DNA from: an uncultured Lachnospiraceae bacterium
GTDB lineage: Bacteria; Bacillota; Clostridia; Lachnospirales; Lachnospiraceae
Assembly (NCBI GenBank): GCA_910584945.1
Contig: CAJUDY010000020.1
Coordinates: forward strand, 1 to 64,000
Length of the DNA stretch: 64,000 bases
Direction of reading: 5' to 3'
Under the pieces are notes generated by a model that saw only the letters and a list, made by a program, of their open reading frames with translations, was not told the DNA's origin and searched no databases. Below, one piece after another: positions 27,339 to 35,949 of this stretch. The stretch's first letter is position 1. Every line of letters begins with the position of its first letter. Made by a program: the position numbers and the translations under genes.

Positions 27339-27818
27339 TTAGTCGGGATAGACCAGGCGGTCTTCCGGGATGTCGTAGAGAACTTCATCCAGATAGCGTC
27401 TTGCCAGCCATTTGGCCATGGGCAGGTTGATATCCAGATAGTTTCCGCAGTCCTTCGGACTTGCGCCCGGAACGTCCCCCTCAAAGTCGCGGATGAACTC
27501 GTACATCTCAATCATCAGATTGACAATGTCGACGGATTCATAGTCCCCTGCCAGAAGCAGATAGAAGCCGGTCCTGCAGCCCATGGGTCCAAAGTATACA
27601 ATCTTCGGTCCGAATACCGGATGGTTCCGAAGAAAGGTCGCTCCCAGATGTTCGATGGCGTGCATCTCGGCGGTGTTCATGACCGGTTCATCGTTGGGAC
27701 TGGTCATGCGAAGGTCAAAGGTAGTGACGACCGAGTCTCCCACCGGGTCCTTGCGCGATACATAGACGCCGGGAATCAGCCGGATATGGTCGATGGTAAA
27801 GCTTGTGATTTTCTCCAT
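27339..27818 (-). CDS. luxS: S-ribosylhomocysteine lyase LuxS
   Basis: 159 residues from the ATG at 27818 (AGGAGG ten bases upstream; a TTG six bases earlier is too close to that site). Metal ligands and catalytic residues are all present: H53-x2-E56-H57 (HAIEHL), C81 in GPMGCRTGF and a later Cys in KDCGNYLD. LuxS cleaves S-ribosylhomocysteine to homocysteine and DPD, the precursor of autoinducer-2, in the activated methyl cycle. It is monocistronic, convergent with transketolase and divergent from mgtE. Confidence 0.96.
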   Translation of the reverse strand: MEKITSFTIDHIRLIPGVYVSRKDPVGDSVVTTFDLRMTSPNDEPVMNTAEMHAIEHLGATFLRNHPVFGPKIVYFGPMGCRTGFYLLLAGDYESVDIVNLMIEMYEFIRDFEGDVPGASPKDCGNYLDINLPMAKWLARRYLDEVLYDIPEDRLVYPD

Positions 27819-27860
27819 AATCAAGATTCCTCCTCTTATGTATCATAATAACAAAGTTTG

Positions 27861-27889
27861 TTGACAAAGGCAAGGAAGAAAGCTAAAAT
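27861..27889 (+). promoter_or_regulatory. Consensus sigma-A promoter of mgtE
   Basis: TTGACA (27861-27866), 17-bp spacer, TAAAAT (27884-27889). A small hairpin AGTCCGG / CCGGACT (27900-27925) follows in the leader. I see no M-box magnesium riboswitch; the leader is only about 60 nt. Confidence 0.8.
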
Positions 27890-27957
27890 TAAGGGGAGAA
27901 AGTCCGGGAGCTTTTGAGCCGGACTCTTCTATTTTTACGGGAACGGAGGGATGTGCA

Positions 27958-29304
27958 GTGGAACAATATAACCTGGAAGAATTGCTGCAGTTTGTAGAGG
28001 AACATCGTTTCCGATCCCTCCGTGCCCGGCTGGCAGAGATGAATGAGGCGGATATCGCGGAGTTCATGGAAGAATTGGATGACAACCGAAAGATTCTGAT
28101 CTTCCGCATGCTGCCCAAGGAGCTGGCGGCGGACGTGTTCGCCTGTCTGGAAGCGGATATTCAGGAACACATTATCAACAGCATCACCGATGCGGAGATT
28201 CACAAGATTGTGGAAGATCTGTTCGTGGATGATGCGGTGGACATGCTGGAGGAGCTGCCGGCCACGGTGGTCAAAAGAGTCATGCGCAATACCACACCGG
28301 AGACGCGCAAGATCATCAATCAGTTTTTACAGTATCCGGACAACAGCGCCGGCAGCATTATGACCGCCGAGTACATCGGTCTGAAAAAATATATGAACGT
28401 GGAGCAGGCGTTCTCCTATATCCGCGCCCACGGCGTGGACAAAGAGACCATCTACACCTGTTTTGTCATGGACGGCGGGCGGCATCTGGAAGGAGTCGTG
28501 ACCATCAAAGATCTTCTGATGAATCCCTATGAGACCAGGATTGAGGAGATCATGGACACCAACATCATCAAGACCGTGACGACAGAGGATCAGGAGGAGG
28601 TCATTGATCTGTTCAACAAGTACGATCTGCTCTGCCTTCCGGTGGTGGACCACGAGGACCGTCTGGTGGGCATCGTCACAGTCGACGACATTGTGGACGT
28701 CATGGAAGAAGAGGCCACGGAGGACTTCGAGAAGATGGCAGCCATGCTTCCCAGCGATAAGCCCTATCTGAAGACCAGTATTCTGGAGTTGGCCAAGAAC
28801 CGGATCGTCTGGCTGACGGTGCTGATGCTCAGTTCCATGATCACCGGCAGCATCCTGACTCATTACGAGGAGGCGTTCGCAGCGCTGCCGCTTCTGGTCA
28901 GCTTTGTTCCCATGCTGACCGGTACCGGAGGAAATGCCGGAAGCCAGTCCAGTACCATGATCATCCGATGCATGGCCATCGGAGAAGTGGAGCCAAGAGA
29001 TACGCTGCGGGTGATCTGGAAGGAGATCCGGGTGGCCCTGGTGGTAGGGCTGATTCTGGGCGCGCTGAATTATGTGCGCCTGATGCTGATGTATCCGGGA
29101 CAGCCTATGGTCTGTCTGACGGTGGTTCTGAGCCTGTATATCACGGTTATTATGGCAAAGAGCATCGGATGCACCCTGCCCATCGCGGCCAAGCTTCTGA
29201 ACCTGGACCCGGCGATCATGGCGGCACCTCTGATCTCCACCATTGTGGACGCATGCAGCCTGATCATCTACTTTCGGATCGCATGCAATTTACTGAGCAT
29301 ATAA
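27958..29304 (+). CDS. mgtE: Magnesium transporter MgtE
   Basis: 448 residues, GTG start seven bases after GGAGGG. Domain order is that of MgtE: N-terminal helical superfamily domain (~1-130), two CBS domains (~135-255, with VMDGGRHLEGVVTIKDLL and LPVVDHEDRLVGIVTVDDI), connecting helix, then five membrane helices with PMLTGTGGNAGSQSS lining the pore. The cytosolic N and CBS domains close the channel at high Mg2+. trpS follows after 50 bp and may share the transcript. Confidence 0.95.
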   Translation: MEQYNLEELLQFVEEHRFRSLRARLAEMNEADIAEFMEELDDNRKILIFRMLPKELAADVFACLEADIQEHIINSITDAEIHKIVEDLFVDDAVDMLEELPATVVKRVMRNTTPETRKIINQFLQYPDNSAGSIMTAEYIGLKKYMNVEQAFSYIRAHGVDKETIYTCFVMDGGRHLEGVVTIKDLLMNPYETRIEEIMDTNIIKTVTTEDQEEVIDLFNKYDLLCLPVVDHEDRLVGIVTVDDIVDVMEEEATEDFEKMAAMLPSDKPYLKTSILELAKNRIVWLTVLMLSSMITGSILTHYEEAFAALPLLVSFVPMLTGTGGNAGSQSSTMIIRCMAIGEVEPRDTLRVIWKEIRVALVVGLILGALNYVRLMLMYPGQPMVCLTVVLSLYITVIMAKSIGCTLPIAAKLLNLDPAIMAAPLISTIVDACSLIIYFRIACNLLSI

Positions 29305-29309
29305 AAAAA

Positions 29310-29342
29310 GCATCTGCCAAGCGGCGGATGCGGAACTTAAAT
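29310..29342 (+). repeat. GCATC hairpin + GGAACTTAAAT leader element (trpS copy)
   Basis: Stem GCATCTGCC / GGCGGATGC (one G.U) with a 4-nt loop, followed immediately by GGAACTTAAAT and then AGGAG, the trpS ribosome-binding site. One of about nine similar sites between 29 and 62 kb. Confidence 0.75.
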
Positions 29343-29354
29343 AGGAGAGTGAAT

Positions 29355-30359
29355 ATGATAAACAACAAAAAAGTGCTGTACAGCGGCATGCAGGCCACTG
29401 GCAATCTAACCCTTGGTAATTACTTAGGGGCGCTGAAAAACTGGGTGGATCTGTGCGAGGAGTATGAATGTTTTTACGGTGTGGTGGATATGCATTCCAT
29501 CACGGTCCGTCAGGACCCCTCTACCTTGCGGCAGCGCGCCCGCAACCTTCTGATGATCTATATCGCGGCGGGGCTGGACCCGGAGAAGAACTGCATCTAC
29601 TATCAGTCCCATGTATCCGGCCATGCAGAACTGGCATGGATTCTGAACTGCTACACCTACATGGGCGAGCTGAACCGGATGACGCAGTTCAAGGATAAGG
29701 CGGCAAAACACGCGGACAATATCAATGCGGGGCTGTTCACCTACCCGGTGCTCATGGCGGCGGACATTCTTCTCTATCAGGCGGATGTGGTGCCTGTGGG
29801 TATCGATCAGATGCAGCATCTGGAGCTGACGAGAAATGTGGCCCAGCGGTTCAACGGAGTCTACGGCGAGGTGTTCACCGTGCCGGAAGCCTACATCGGC
29901 AAAGTGGGCGCAAAGATCATGAGCCTTCAGGACCCGTCGAAGAAGATGTCCAAATCTGACGAGAATCCCAACGCCTCCATCTATCTGATGGACGATCCGG
30001 ATACGGTCATGCGTAAGTGCAAGCGGGCGGTGACGGACTCGGAGGCACAGATTCTGTATCGGGACGAGCAGCCAGGGATCAAGAACCTGATCGATATTTA
30101 CAGCGTCTGCACCGGGAAGACGCCGGAGGAAGTAGTCAAAGAGTTCGATGGCAAAGGTTACGGAGAATTCAAGCCGGCAGTGGGAGAAGCGGTGGTCAGC
30201 GTCTTAAAGCCGCTCCAGGAACGCTATGCTCAGCTTGCGAAGGACAAATCCTACATCGACGGCATCATCAAAGCCAACGCGGAGAAAGCCGGATATGTGG
30301 CGGCGAAGACCCTTCGGAAGGTGCAGAGAAAAGTGGGCTTCCCGGATCGAATCCGATAA
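29355..30359 (+). CDS. trpS: Tryptophanyl-tRNA synthetase
   Basis: 334 residues; the ATG at 29355 follows AGGAGAG and gives the expected N-terminus KVLYSGMQATGNLTLGNYLG (the class I HIGH-like signature in its TrpRS T-x-G-N form). KMSKS is at 197-201, and QMQHLELTRNVAQRFN binds the ATP/tryptophan side. It charges tRNA-Trp in the cytosol. An open frame continues upstream into mgtE but has no start signal. No T-box leader fits in the 50-bp gap, which instead carries the GCATC-hairpin element. Confidence 0.96.
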   Translation: MINNKKVLYSGMQATGNLTLGNYLGALKNWVDLCEEYECFYGVVDMHSITVRQDPSTLRQRARNLLMIYIAAGLDPEKNCIYYQSHVSGHAELAWILNCYTYMGELNRMTQFKDKAAKHADNINAGLFTYPVLMAADILLYQADVVPVGIDQMQHLELTRNVAQRFNGVYGEVFTVPEAYIGKVGAKIMSLQDPSKKMSKSDENPNASIYLMDDPDTVMRKCKRAVTDSEAQILYRDEQPGIKNLIDIYSVCTGKTPEEVVKEFDGKGYGEFKPAVGEAVVSVLKPLQERYAQLAKDKSYIDGIIKANAEKAGYVAAKTLRKVQRKVGFPDRIR

Positions 30360-30399
30360 GACTTAGAAACAGGTAGTGTCAAGTCGTTTATGAAGAACA

Positions 30400-30502
30400 G
30401 CATCTGCCTGAAAGCAGCCCCGGAAGGATTTTACAGAAAGAAGTGAGGGAAAATTCTTCCAGACACTGGGGCGAAGTGAAGGCAGATGCGGAACTTAAAA
30501 GG
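30400..30502 (+). repeat. GCATC/GGAACTTAAA leader element with nested 56-bp hairpin (glyoxalase copy)
   Basis: Outer arms GCATCTGCC (30400-30408) and GGCAGATGC (30481-30489) are perfect 9-bp complements, followed by GGAACTTAAAAGGAG. Between them sits a 56-bp hairpin (30417-30472: GCCCCGG...CTGGGGC outside, GGAAGGATTTT / AAAATTCTTCC inside). A near-identical nested arrangement occurs before gutB. Confidence 0.75.
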
Positions 30503-30515
30503 AGAAGATCAGACC

Positions 30516-30884
30516 ATGAAATTTCAGATGATTCATGAAAACTATAATGTGGCGGACCTGAACAAGTCCATAGAATTTTACGGAAAAGCCCTGGGGCTTA
30601 AGGAATGCCGAAGGAAAAATGCGGAGGACGGCTCCTTTATCATCGTGTACTTAAAGAATGAGGAGAGCAACTTTGAACTGGAGCTTACCTGGCTTCGGGA
30701 TATGGACCGCCCCTATAATCTGGGGGACTGCGAGTTCCATCTGGCATTCCGGGTGGATGACTATGAGGGGGCCCACACGCTTCACAAGGAGATGGGCTGC
30801 ATCTGCTTTGAGAATCCTTCCATGGGCATCTACTTTATTCAGGACCCGGACGGGTACTGGCTGGAGATTATTCCGGCGAGATAG
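30516..30884 (+). CDS. Glyoxalase I-type (lactoylglutathione lyase) protein
   Basis: 122 residues from ATG 30516, which follows AAAGGAG. A vicinal-oxygen-chelate fold is recognisable: MIHENYNVADLNKSIEFYGKALG, ESNFELEL, FHLAFRVDDYEGAH and DPDGYWLEI, supplying the His/Glu metal ligands of glyoxalase I. It would isomerise methylglyoxal hemithioacetal; in thiol-poor anaerobes the thiol cofactor is uncertain. It converges on queH with a 17-bp overlap of the 3' ends. Confidence 0.85.
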   Translation: MKFQMIHENYNVADLNKSIEFYGKALGLKECRRKNAEDGSFIIVYLKNEESNFELELTWLRDMDRPYNLGDCEFHLAFRVDDYEGAHTLHKEMGCICFENPSMGIYFIQDPDGYWLEIIPAR

Positions 30885-31509
30885 GATGGCTGGAGCGCCG
30901 TTCTTTTAAGGAGTAGACGCATCCGCAGTAGTCCTGCCGGTACATGTCGTACTCTCTGGACAATTCTGTGGAGCGTTTGTATCCGTTTTTCTTTTTGAAA
31001 TCGTTGGGGAGCCAGCGGACCTGATATGCTTCGGCAAGCTGCTCTCCGATTTCATTTAATTTTTCCGCATTTTTCAGCGGACTGATGGACAGGGTGGAGG
31101 CAAAATAGTCGCATCCTTTTTCCTTTGCCAGTCGGGCGGCTCTGGAAAGCCGAAGCCGATAGCAGGCAAAGCACCGCTCGCCGCCTTCGGGCAGCTGCTC
31201 CATACCTCTTACACAGTCATAAAATTCTTTTGGAAGATAGGGTTCCTCGAGAAAGCAAACAGGATATTTTGCCGGAAATGTCTGAATAAAACGCAGCTGC
31301 TCCGCGGCCCGGGCCCGGTATTCGGACTCCGGGTAGATATTTGGATTATAGTAAAGGACTGTGATCCGAAAATATTCGGACAGATATTCCAGCACATAAC
31401 TGCTGCAGGGCGCGCAGCAGGAGTGCAGAAGAAGCGTCGGCGCCTGCGGTTCCTGCGCCAGACATTCGATCAGCTGCTCCAGTTCCTTTTGGTAATTTCG
31501 CCTGTTCAA
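30868..31509 (-). CDS. queH: Epoxyqueuosine reductase QueH (DUF208)
   Basis: 213 residues. The QueH cysteine pattern is complete: LLHSCCAPCSS near the N-terminus, CFACYRLRLSRAA in the middle and DYCGCVYSL at the C-terminus. QueH reduces epoxyqueuosine to queuosine in tRNA in organisms lacking QueG, using an Fe-S cluster and adjacent Fe. Its 3' end overlaps the convergent glyoxalase gene, and it is divergent from the NERD gene. Confidence 0.92.
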   Translation of the reverse strand: MNRRNYQKELEQLIECLAQEPQAPTLLLHSCCAPCSSYVLEYLSEYFRITVLYYNPNIYPESEYRARAAEQLRFIQTFPAKYPVCFLEEPYLPKEFYDCVRGMEQLPEGGERCFACYRLRLSRAARLAKEKGCDYFASTLSISPLKNAEKLNEIGEQLAEAYQVRWLPNDFKKKNGYKRSTELSREYDMYRQDYCGCVYSLKERRSSHPISPE

Positions 31510-31641
31510 AAGTATCCCTCCTGTACATTTCTGTCTTTATCATCATATCGCAAATTAAAAAAATTGCAAGAGGTGATGTTCCGAAAGGGAACGGTGAGCG
31601 CGAACTTTGGACGCGGCAGAGGGAGGAGGGAAGATGGAAAC

Positions 31642-32367
31642 ATGGAAGTCAGAGATATCTTTTTGGCAGCGCTTTTGCTTCTGGCAGGCTTCCTCTTCTT
31701 TGGCAGGAAGAGACGGTACAAAAGGACCTCCTATTACCGGATGACGAGGAATCCATACCGGCTTACAATGGAAGACAAGGGCAGGTTCGGGGAGTACCAG
31801 ATTTACAAAAGGCTGTCCGCCTATGAGCAGGACGGCGGACAATTCTTGTTTAACTGTTATCTGCCGGGGGAAAGAGGGGAGACGACGGAGATCGACGTGA
31901 TCCTGATTCATAAAAGCGGTATCTATGTGTTCGAGAGCAAGAATTACAGCGGCTGGATCTACGGTCGGGAGTCGGATCGGACCTGGACCCAGATTCTGAG
32001 GCAGAAGATCCGCTTTCCCAATCCTCTGCGCCAGAACCAGCTTCATGTGGCCAGAGTGCGAAAAGCGCTGGGCTTAAGGAGAGAGGCGCCGGTGTATTCG
32101 CTGGTGGTCTTTTCCGACCGCTGCGTCTTAAAAAAGGTGCGGGTGGAGCGTCCGGACCGTCAGGTCACCACCTGGAAGCGCTTAAAGCACGCGATGAGGA
32201 AATTTGCCAAAAAGCAGCCGTATGCGCTGGAAGAGGCGGACGTACAGGCATACGCCAGTCAGCTGTATCCCTGTTCTCAGGCGACGCGCAGAGAGAAGAA
32301 AAAACATATCCGGGACATTCAAAAAAGACAGAAAAGAAGAGGCTGGATTCGGCGTTTTTGGGAATGA
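31642..32367 (+). CDS. NERD-domain protein with N-terminal membrane anchor
   Basis: 241 residues from ATG 31642, after GGAGGAGGG at a slightly long distance; an in-frame ATG at 31576 is the alternative. Residues ~5-20 are one hydrophobic helix (IFLAALLLLAGFLFFG) followed by basic residues, so the rest is cytoplasmic. The NERD domain has GRFGEYQIY, E-x-D in TEIDVILI and E-x-K in YVFESKNYSGW, the PD-(D/E)XK-like active site. The C-terminus is very basic. The cellular function of NERD proteins is unclear. Confidence 0.83.
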   Translation: MEVRDIFLAALLLLAGFLFFGRKRRYKRTSYYRMTRNPYRLTMEDKGRFGEYQIYKRLSAYEQDGGQFLFNCYLPGERGETTEIDVILIHKSGIYVFESKNYSGWIYGRESDRTWTQILRQKIRFPNPLRQNQLHVARVRKALGLRREAPVYSLVVFSDRCVLKKVRVERPDRQVTTWKRLKHAMRKFAKKQPYALEEADVQAYASQLYPCSQATRREKKKHIRDIQKRQKRRGWIRRFWE

Positions 32368-32420
32368 ATATTTCAAATGGGAAATATATTTTAGAACAAT
32401 CATAAGTATTGGGGGAAAAT

Positions 32421-32831
32421 ATGTTTTCCGAAGTGAACAGCCTGTTGTTTTTATTGATCTTTCTTGCCTATGGGGCGGTCTGCCTGATCGTCTGTCAACG
32501 GTTTGCGGCGCCTCTCAAATGCTGCTGCAGGGAGTCTTTGCAGAAGCTTTTTCTGTGCGGACTGATCGCGCTGGTGCTGACGGTGGTTACCATCTATCTG
32601 TGGTATGTGGCAGTGCTCCTTCTGGTGATGGCGGCCAGGTATCTGTGCGACAAATGTCCGTCGAATGCTGGAAAATGTGCTGTCATGGCTGGTATTGTGT
32701 TGTTGATTGTGCTGGTGACGGCGGCGGGCCTTCCCTTTATGCTGAGTCGGCATGCGGATGATGAGGAAGACGACGCGGTAGTGGAAGAAGTGACCGAGAA
32801 TGGAGTTGCGGAGTATCGTTTAGGAGAGTAA
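32421..32831 (+). CDS. Small membrane protein of unknown function
   Basis: 136 residues from ATG 32421, five bases after GGGGGA. Three hydrophobic helices are visible (SLLFLLIFLAYGAVCLIV, a long LIALVLTVVTIYLWYVAVLLLVM stretch, and GIVLLIVLVTAAGLPFML), then a short acidic tail (DDEEDDAVVEEV). A cysteine cluster lies between helices 1 and 2 (CCCRES). No family is recognised. It is linked to the next small gene by 3 bp. Confidence 0.7.
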   Translation: MFSEVNSLLFLLIFLAYGAVCLIVCQRFAAPLKCCCRESLQKLFLCGLIALVLTVVTIYLWYVAVLLLVMAARYLCDKCPSNAGKCAVMAGIVLLIVLVTAAGLPFMLSRHADDEEDDAVVEEVTENGVAEYRLGE

Positions 32832-32834
32832 GAG

Positions 32835-33083
32835 ATGGAAGAGAAAAAACATTTGGAACATGTCCTCGCAATGCTGAAAGAGCGGGGATGGAATTACAAA
32901 GAATGCGAGGAAGACGGCTGCAAAAGCATTGATTTTGAATACCGGGGAGTCGCTTACCACATCTGGGAGTTCTATGATGAAGAATGGGGTGTGGAGACCA
33001 ATGTCCGCCATGGAGGCGGTATGGAGGAACTGACCGGAGATTATGAGACGGAACTTCTGGAGATTATGAAGGACTGGAAATAG
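32835..33083 (+). CDS. Small acidic protein of unknown function
   Basis: 82 residues, soluble and acidic, with RBS TAGGAGAG. The sequence (HVLAMLKERGWNYKECEEDG, YHIWEFYDEEWGVETNV) suggests a small alpha/beta protein. I do not recognise a family. It overlaps no gene but follows the membrane protein by 3 bp, so the two are probably co-expressed. The fused PTS gene on the other strand ends 6 bp beyond its stop, without a visible terminator between them. Confidence 0.72.
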   Translation: MEEKKHLEHVLAMLKERGWNYKECEEDGCKSIDFEYRGVAYHIWEFYDEEWGVETNVRHGGGMEELTGDYETELLEIMKDWK

Positions 33084-33089
33084 TCCGTA

Positions 33090-34643
33090 TTACACATACA
33101 GATGATAACTGAAAAGCCAGGCGATCAGGATGCGGAAGGCACTGGTCAGGAAGCGGGAGGCCAGTACGGAGGAGGCGCCGACTTTGATGGTTTCCTCCTT
33201 GGCTTGGGCCAGTCCGAGTCCTACCGGGATAAAGTCACAGGCTGCCTGGGTATTGACGGCAAAAAGGGCGGGAAGCGCCAGGGATACCGGGATGGCTCCG
33301 GCGCCGATCTGCGCACCGATGATGGTTCCCGTGACCTGGGCAATGATGGCTCCGGGCGCCAGGATCGGGGAGAGGAGCGGGAAGGATATCAGGACCCCGA
33401 GGAACAGAAGCCCGGCGATGCTGGAGGACAGGGGCGTAAGCCTTGCGGCGATCCAGCCGTTGAGTCCCGAGCATTCCACGGCGGCGGTCAGAAGGGAGAC
33501 AAAGCCCATCAGAGGCAGCAGGGTATGGAGGATCGTGTGGACGCTGTCCTGGGAGGCCTTATAGAGCAGGCCGCATCCTCGCCCAAATACAGAAGGTAAA
33601 CTGCTTAAAGAACAAACCAGACAGGACCATAGGCCAGGAAGACCGGGAGCGGAAGGATTTTGTATCACCTCCAGATTTTCCGTAGACTGAATCTGATCCG
33701 CAGATACGTCGGATACATAGAGGTCTTCGGTCATATAGCGGGCAAGGGGGCCGCTTCTTCCGGTGGGCATGAGGTTGACCGTCGGAATTCTTTTTTTAGG
33801 ATAAAGGCCGCAGCGCAGGGTGCCTCCGCAGTCGATGACAGCCAGAAAGATTTCCTCATCCGGAACAGAGGAAGAAAAGCCGTTCACAGAAGTACAGCCG
33901 GTCAGCTGTTCGATCCGGTCCACGATGTCCGGCCGTGCGCCGCCGCCGGTAACATAGACCAGCTTGCTTCTTTGGCTGTCCGGCCTGACCGTCAAAGGTC
34001 CGCCGTAGCCGCTTCTCCCCGCCGTGATGCGAATCTCATGCCAGGGAGTGTCTTTTGGATCTGCCTTTGTGTCAGAGAGATCGGAAAAAGAGTCCGGAAT
34101 CCTCGGCTTGTCCGAAAGAAGGATTCCCATCTTACGGCTGTAATAACCGGTCGTGCAGTCGGTTACAACCCCGCAGAGAAAATTGGCGATCAACCCCGCG
34201 GCCAGATAGCGTAGGGCGAGGGGATGGGTCGGATACCCAAGCAGTTCCACCCCATGGGCGATTCCAAGCCAGATAAAAAGCTCGGAAGAGTTGATATGAG
34301 GGAAGATTCCGTTGCTGGTATGACAGAAAAAGGAGGCGCAGGCAAAGTAGGAGGGTTTGTCTTTTTCTGAAAGAAACCGTCCCAGAGTCAGGGCCGAAGG
34401 ATTGCCAAGAAGGACGGCCCCGAAAAAGGGAATCAGCATATATTTTAACAGCAGATGTCTGGACGCCAGCGCTGCTGTTTTTTCAATCAGTCGGGCAGGT
34501 ATCAGGCGGATCAGGGCATTGGTAAAGATCAGCACCATGAAAATCGTCGGAATCAGGTCCGAACACCAGGAAACCAGAAAGTTTCCGCCATAAGTAAACA
34601 AGCCTGTAATAAAAGTAATCATATGATCAATCATCTTCGTCAT
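33090..34643 (-). CDS. Fused sorbitol PTS permease, IIC (GutA) + IIBC (GutE) in one chain
   Basis: 517 residues from ATG 34643, eight bases after AGGAGAA. Residues 1-~180 align with GutA (IPTIFMVLIFTNALIRLIP, GNPSALTLGRFL, CHTSNGIFPHIN). The rest aligns with GutE: GGPLTVRP, VTGGGARPDIVDRI, the IIB cysteine region VIDCGGTLRCG, and the membrane part ending ACDFIPVGLGLAQA. The canonical two-gene version lies on the other strand, starting 740 bp away. It has no IIA or dehydrogenase of its own, so it would borrow GutB. It may import a related polyol. Confidence 0.85.
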   Translation of the reverse strand: MTKMIDHMITFITGLFTYGGNFLVSWCSDLIPTIFMVLIFTNALIRLIPARLIEKTAALASRHLLLKYMLIPFFGAVLLGNPSALTLGRFLSEKDKPSYFACASFFCHTSNGIFPHINSSELFIWLGIAHGVELLGYPTHPLALRYLAAGLIANFLCGVVTDCTTGYYSRKMGILLSDKPRIPDSFSDLSDTKADPKDTPWHEIRITAGRSGYGGPLTVRPDSQRSKLVYVTGGGARPDIVDRIEQLTGCTSVNGFSSSVPDEEIFLAVIDCGGTLRCGLYPKKRIPTVNLMPTGRSGPLARYMTEDLYVSDVSADQIQSTENLEVIQNPSAPGLPGLWSCLVCSLSSLPSVFGRGCGLLYKASQDSVHTILHTLLPLMGFVSLLTAAVECSGLNGWIAARLTPLSSSIAGLLFLGVLISFPLLSPILAPGAIIAQVTGTIIGAQIGAGAIPVSLALPALFAVNTQAACDFIPVGLGLAQAKEETIKVGASSVLASRFLTSAFRILIAWLFSYHLYV

Positions 34644-34866
34644 TCGGGCGATTCTCCTAATCAGATTTCTTTTTGACAATCCCAATATAACATATTTACA
34701 GCCGATTTCCAACGCCTGGAAAAAGAATGTATTAATTATGCCTGAAAAATGAGGTAATATGCAATCAGACAAAGCAAAGTACACATGGCCAGGTGACTTG
34801 ACGACAACGTCTACCTAAGCAGCAGGTTCCATCAGCACAGGCTGCATCATACCAGGAGGTTATACA

Positions 34867-35328
34867 ATGAATCTTATTCCACTGATCATTCTGTTTTGTA
34901 TTGCGTTTGCCCTGCAGTATCTTCTGACGTTCCTGCAGATGAAGAGCTTCATGGGTTCTTACAGAAGTCTCAGGCAGAAAGGACGCGTGGCGATCGGAAA
35001 GGCCAAAGGCGCGTTCCGCGCCGGAGCCATCGCGATGTTTGCTATAGACGGCAGCGGAAACATTCTGGAAGGCAGCTGCCTGCAGGGCGTGACCGTATTC
35101 GCCAGAGCCAGGAACCTGAAAGGATTCGAGGGAATGGACGTGGGGGCGCTTTGCCAGGAGGACTGTAAGAAGATGCGCCTGTCGGGGCCGATCACCAAAG
35201 CGGTTCTGGAGGCGTCTTCCAACTATCGGATTCTGATGGCCGGAGGCGAGCTGAAGGAAGAACCTGCGCCGCTTGCCAAAGCAGCCGATGCCCTAAAGCA
35301 TCTGGTGGTACGACACGCAGAAACTTGA
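34867..35328 (+). CDS. gutM: Glucitol operon activator protein GutM
   Basis: 153 residues with one N-terminal membrane helix (LIPLIILFCIAFALQYLLTF) and the GutM pattern LQMKSFMGSYRSLRQKGRVAIGK. GutM is an auxiliary activator of glucitol genes in enterics and Firmicutes. RBS CCAGGAGG. It is the first gene of the sorbitol operon. The ~220-bp divergent gap upstream contains a TTGACA at 34674 and a GCAG/CTGC hairpin, but I could not fix a promoter or operator. Confidence 0.87.
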   Translation: MNLIPLIILFCIAFALQYLLTFLQMKSFMGSYRSLRQKGRVAIGKAKGAFRAGAIAMFAIDGSGNILEGSCLQGVTVFARARNLKGFEGMDVGALCQEDCKKMRLSGPITKAVLEASSNYRILMAGGELKEEPAPLAKAADALKHLVVRHAET

Positions 35329-35333
35329 AAACA

Positions 35334-35376
35334 GCATCTGCCGGGGGCGGATGCAAAACTCGAACAGCGAGGAGGA
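35334..35376 (+). repeat. GCATC hairpin leader element (gutA copy, GCAAAACTC variant)
   Basis: GCATCTGCC / GGCGGATGC stem with a 3-nt loop, followed by AAAACTCGAAC and then GAGGAGG, the gutA ribosome-binding site. A further degenerate relative (ACGCAAAACTCAAATAGGAG) precedes gutD at 37141-37160 without the stem. Confidence 0.65.
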
Positions 35377-35381
35377 TCTTT

Positions 35382-35921
35382 ATGAATGTTATAGTGAATG
35401 CAGCAGAAGGTTTTATGGGCTTATTTGACGCAGGTGCGCTCACCTTTGTCAACTGGGTCTCCACCATTGTACCGAAGGTACTTTTGTTACTGGTATTTAT
35501 GAATGCGCTGATCGCCCTGATCGGTCAGGAACGGATCAACAAATTCGCAAAAGTCTGTTCCGGCAACGTGATCATGGCTTACGGAGTACTTCCGTTCCTC
35601 TCGGCATTTATGCTGGGGAATCCGATGGCATTGTCCATGGGTAAATTTCTTCCCGAACGGATGAAACCCAGCTATTACGCGGCGTCTACCTATCACTGCC
35701 ACACCAACAGCGGGATGTTCCCTCATATCAATGTGGGTGAGATCTTCATCTATCTCGGCATTGCGGACGGGATTACAACCCTGGGGCTCAGCACGACTCC
35801 CCTGGCGATCCGCTATCTGCTGGTCGGTCTGGTTATGAATTTCTTCGCAGGATGGATTACGGATTTTACGACCACATTCGTGATGAAACAACAGAAAATT
35901 GAACTGAAAAGCACTATGTAG
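35382..35921 (+). CDS. gutA: PTS sorbitol/glucitol permease IIC subunit
   Basis: 179 residues from ATG 35382 (GAGGAGG upstream). A membrane protein with the GutA/SrlA signatures: VPKVLLLLVFMNALIALIG, LGNPMALSMGKFLPE, YHCHTNSGMFPHINVGEIF. It forms the sorbitol channel together with the IIBC protein encoded next, in the cytoplasmic membrane. It is closely related to the first half of the fused permease on the other strand. Confidence 0.93.
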   Translation: MNVIVNAAEGFMGLFDAGALTFVNWVSTIVPKVLLLLVFMNALIALIGQERINKFAKVCSGNVIMAYGVLPFLSAFMLGNPMALSMGKFLPERMKPSYYAASTYHCHTNSGMFPHINVGEIFIYLGIADGITTLGLSTTPLAIRYLLVGLVMNFFAGWITDFTTTFVMKQQKIELKSTM

Positions 35922-35949
35922 AGCGGAATTTTAATCAGGAGGGATCACA

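Noticed and set aside
27890..27957. M-box magnesium riboswitch before mgtE
   Set aside because: The leader is only about 60 nt with one 7-bp hairpin, too short for an M-box.
28968..29354. Upstream in-frame extension of trpS reaching into mgtE
   Set aside because: It overlaps mgtE in another frame, has no ribosome-binding site, and TrpRS alignment begins at the ATG 29355.
29305..29354. T-box leader before trpS
   Set aside because: Only 50 bp separate it from mgtE and no T-box sequence is present.
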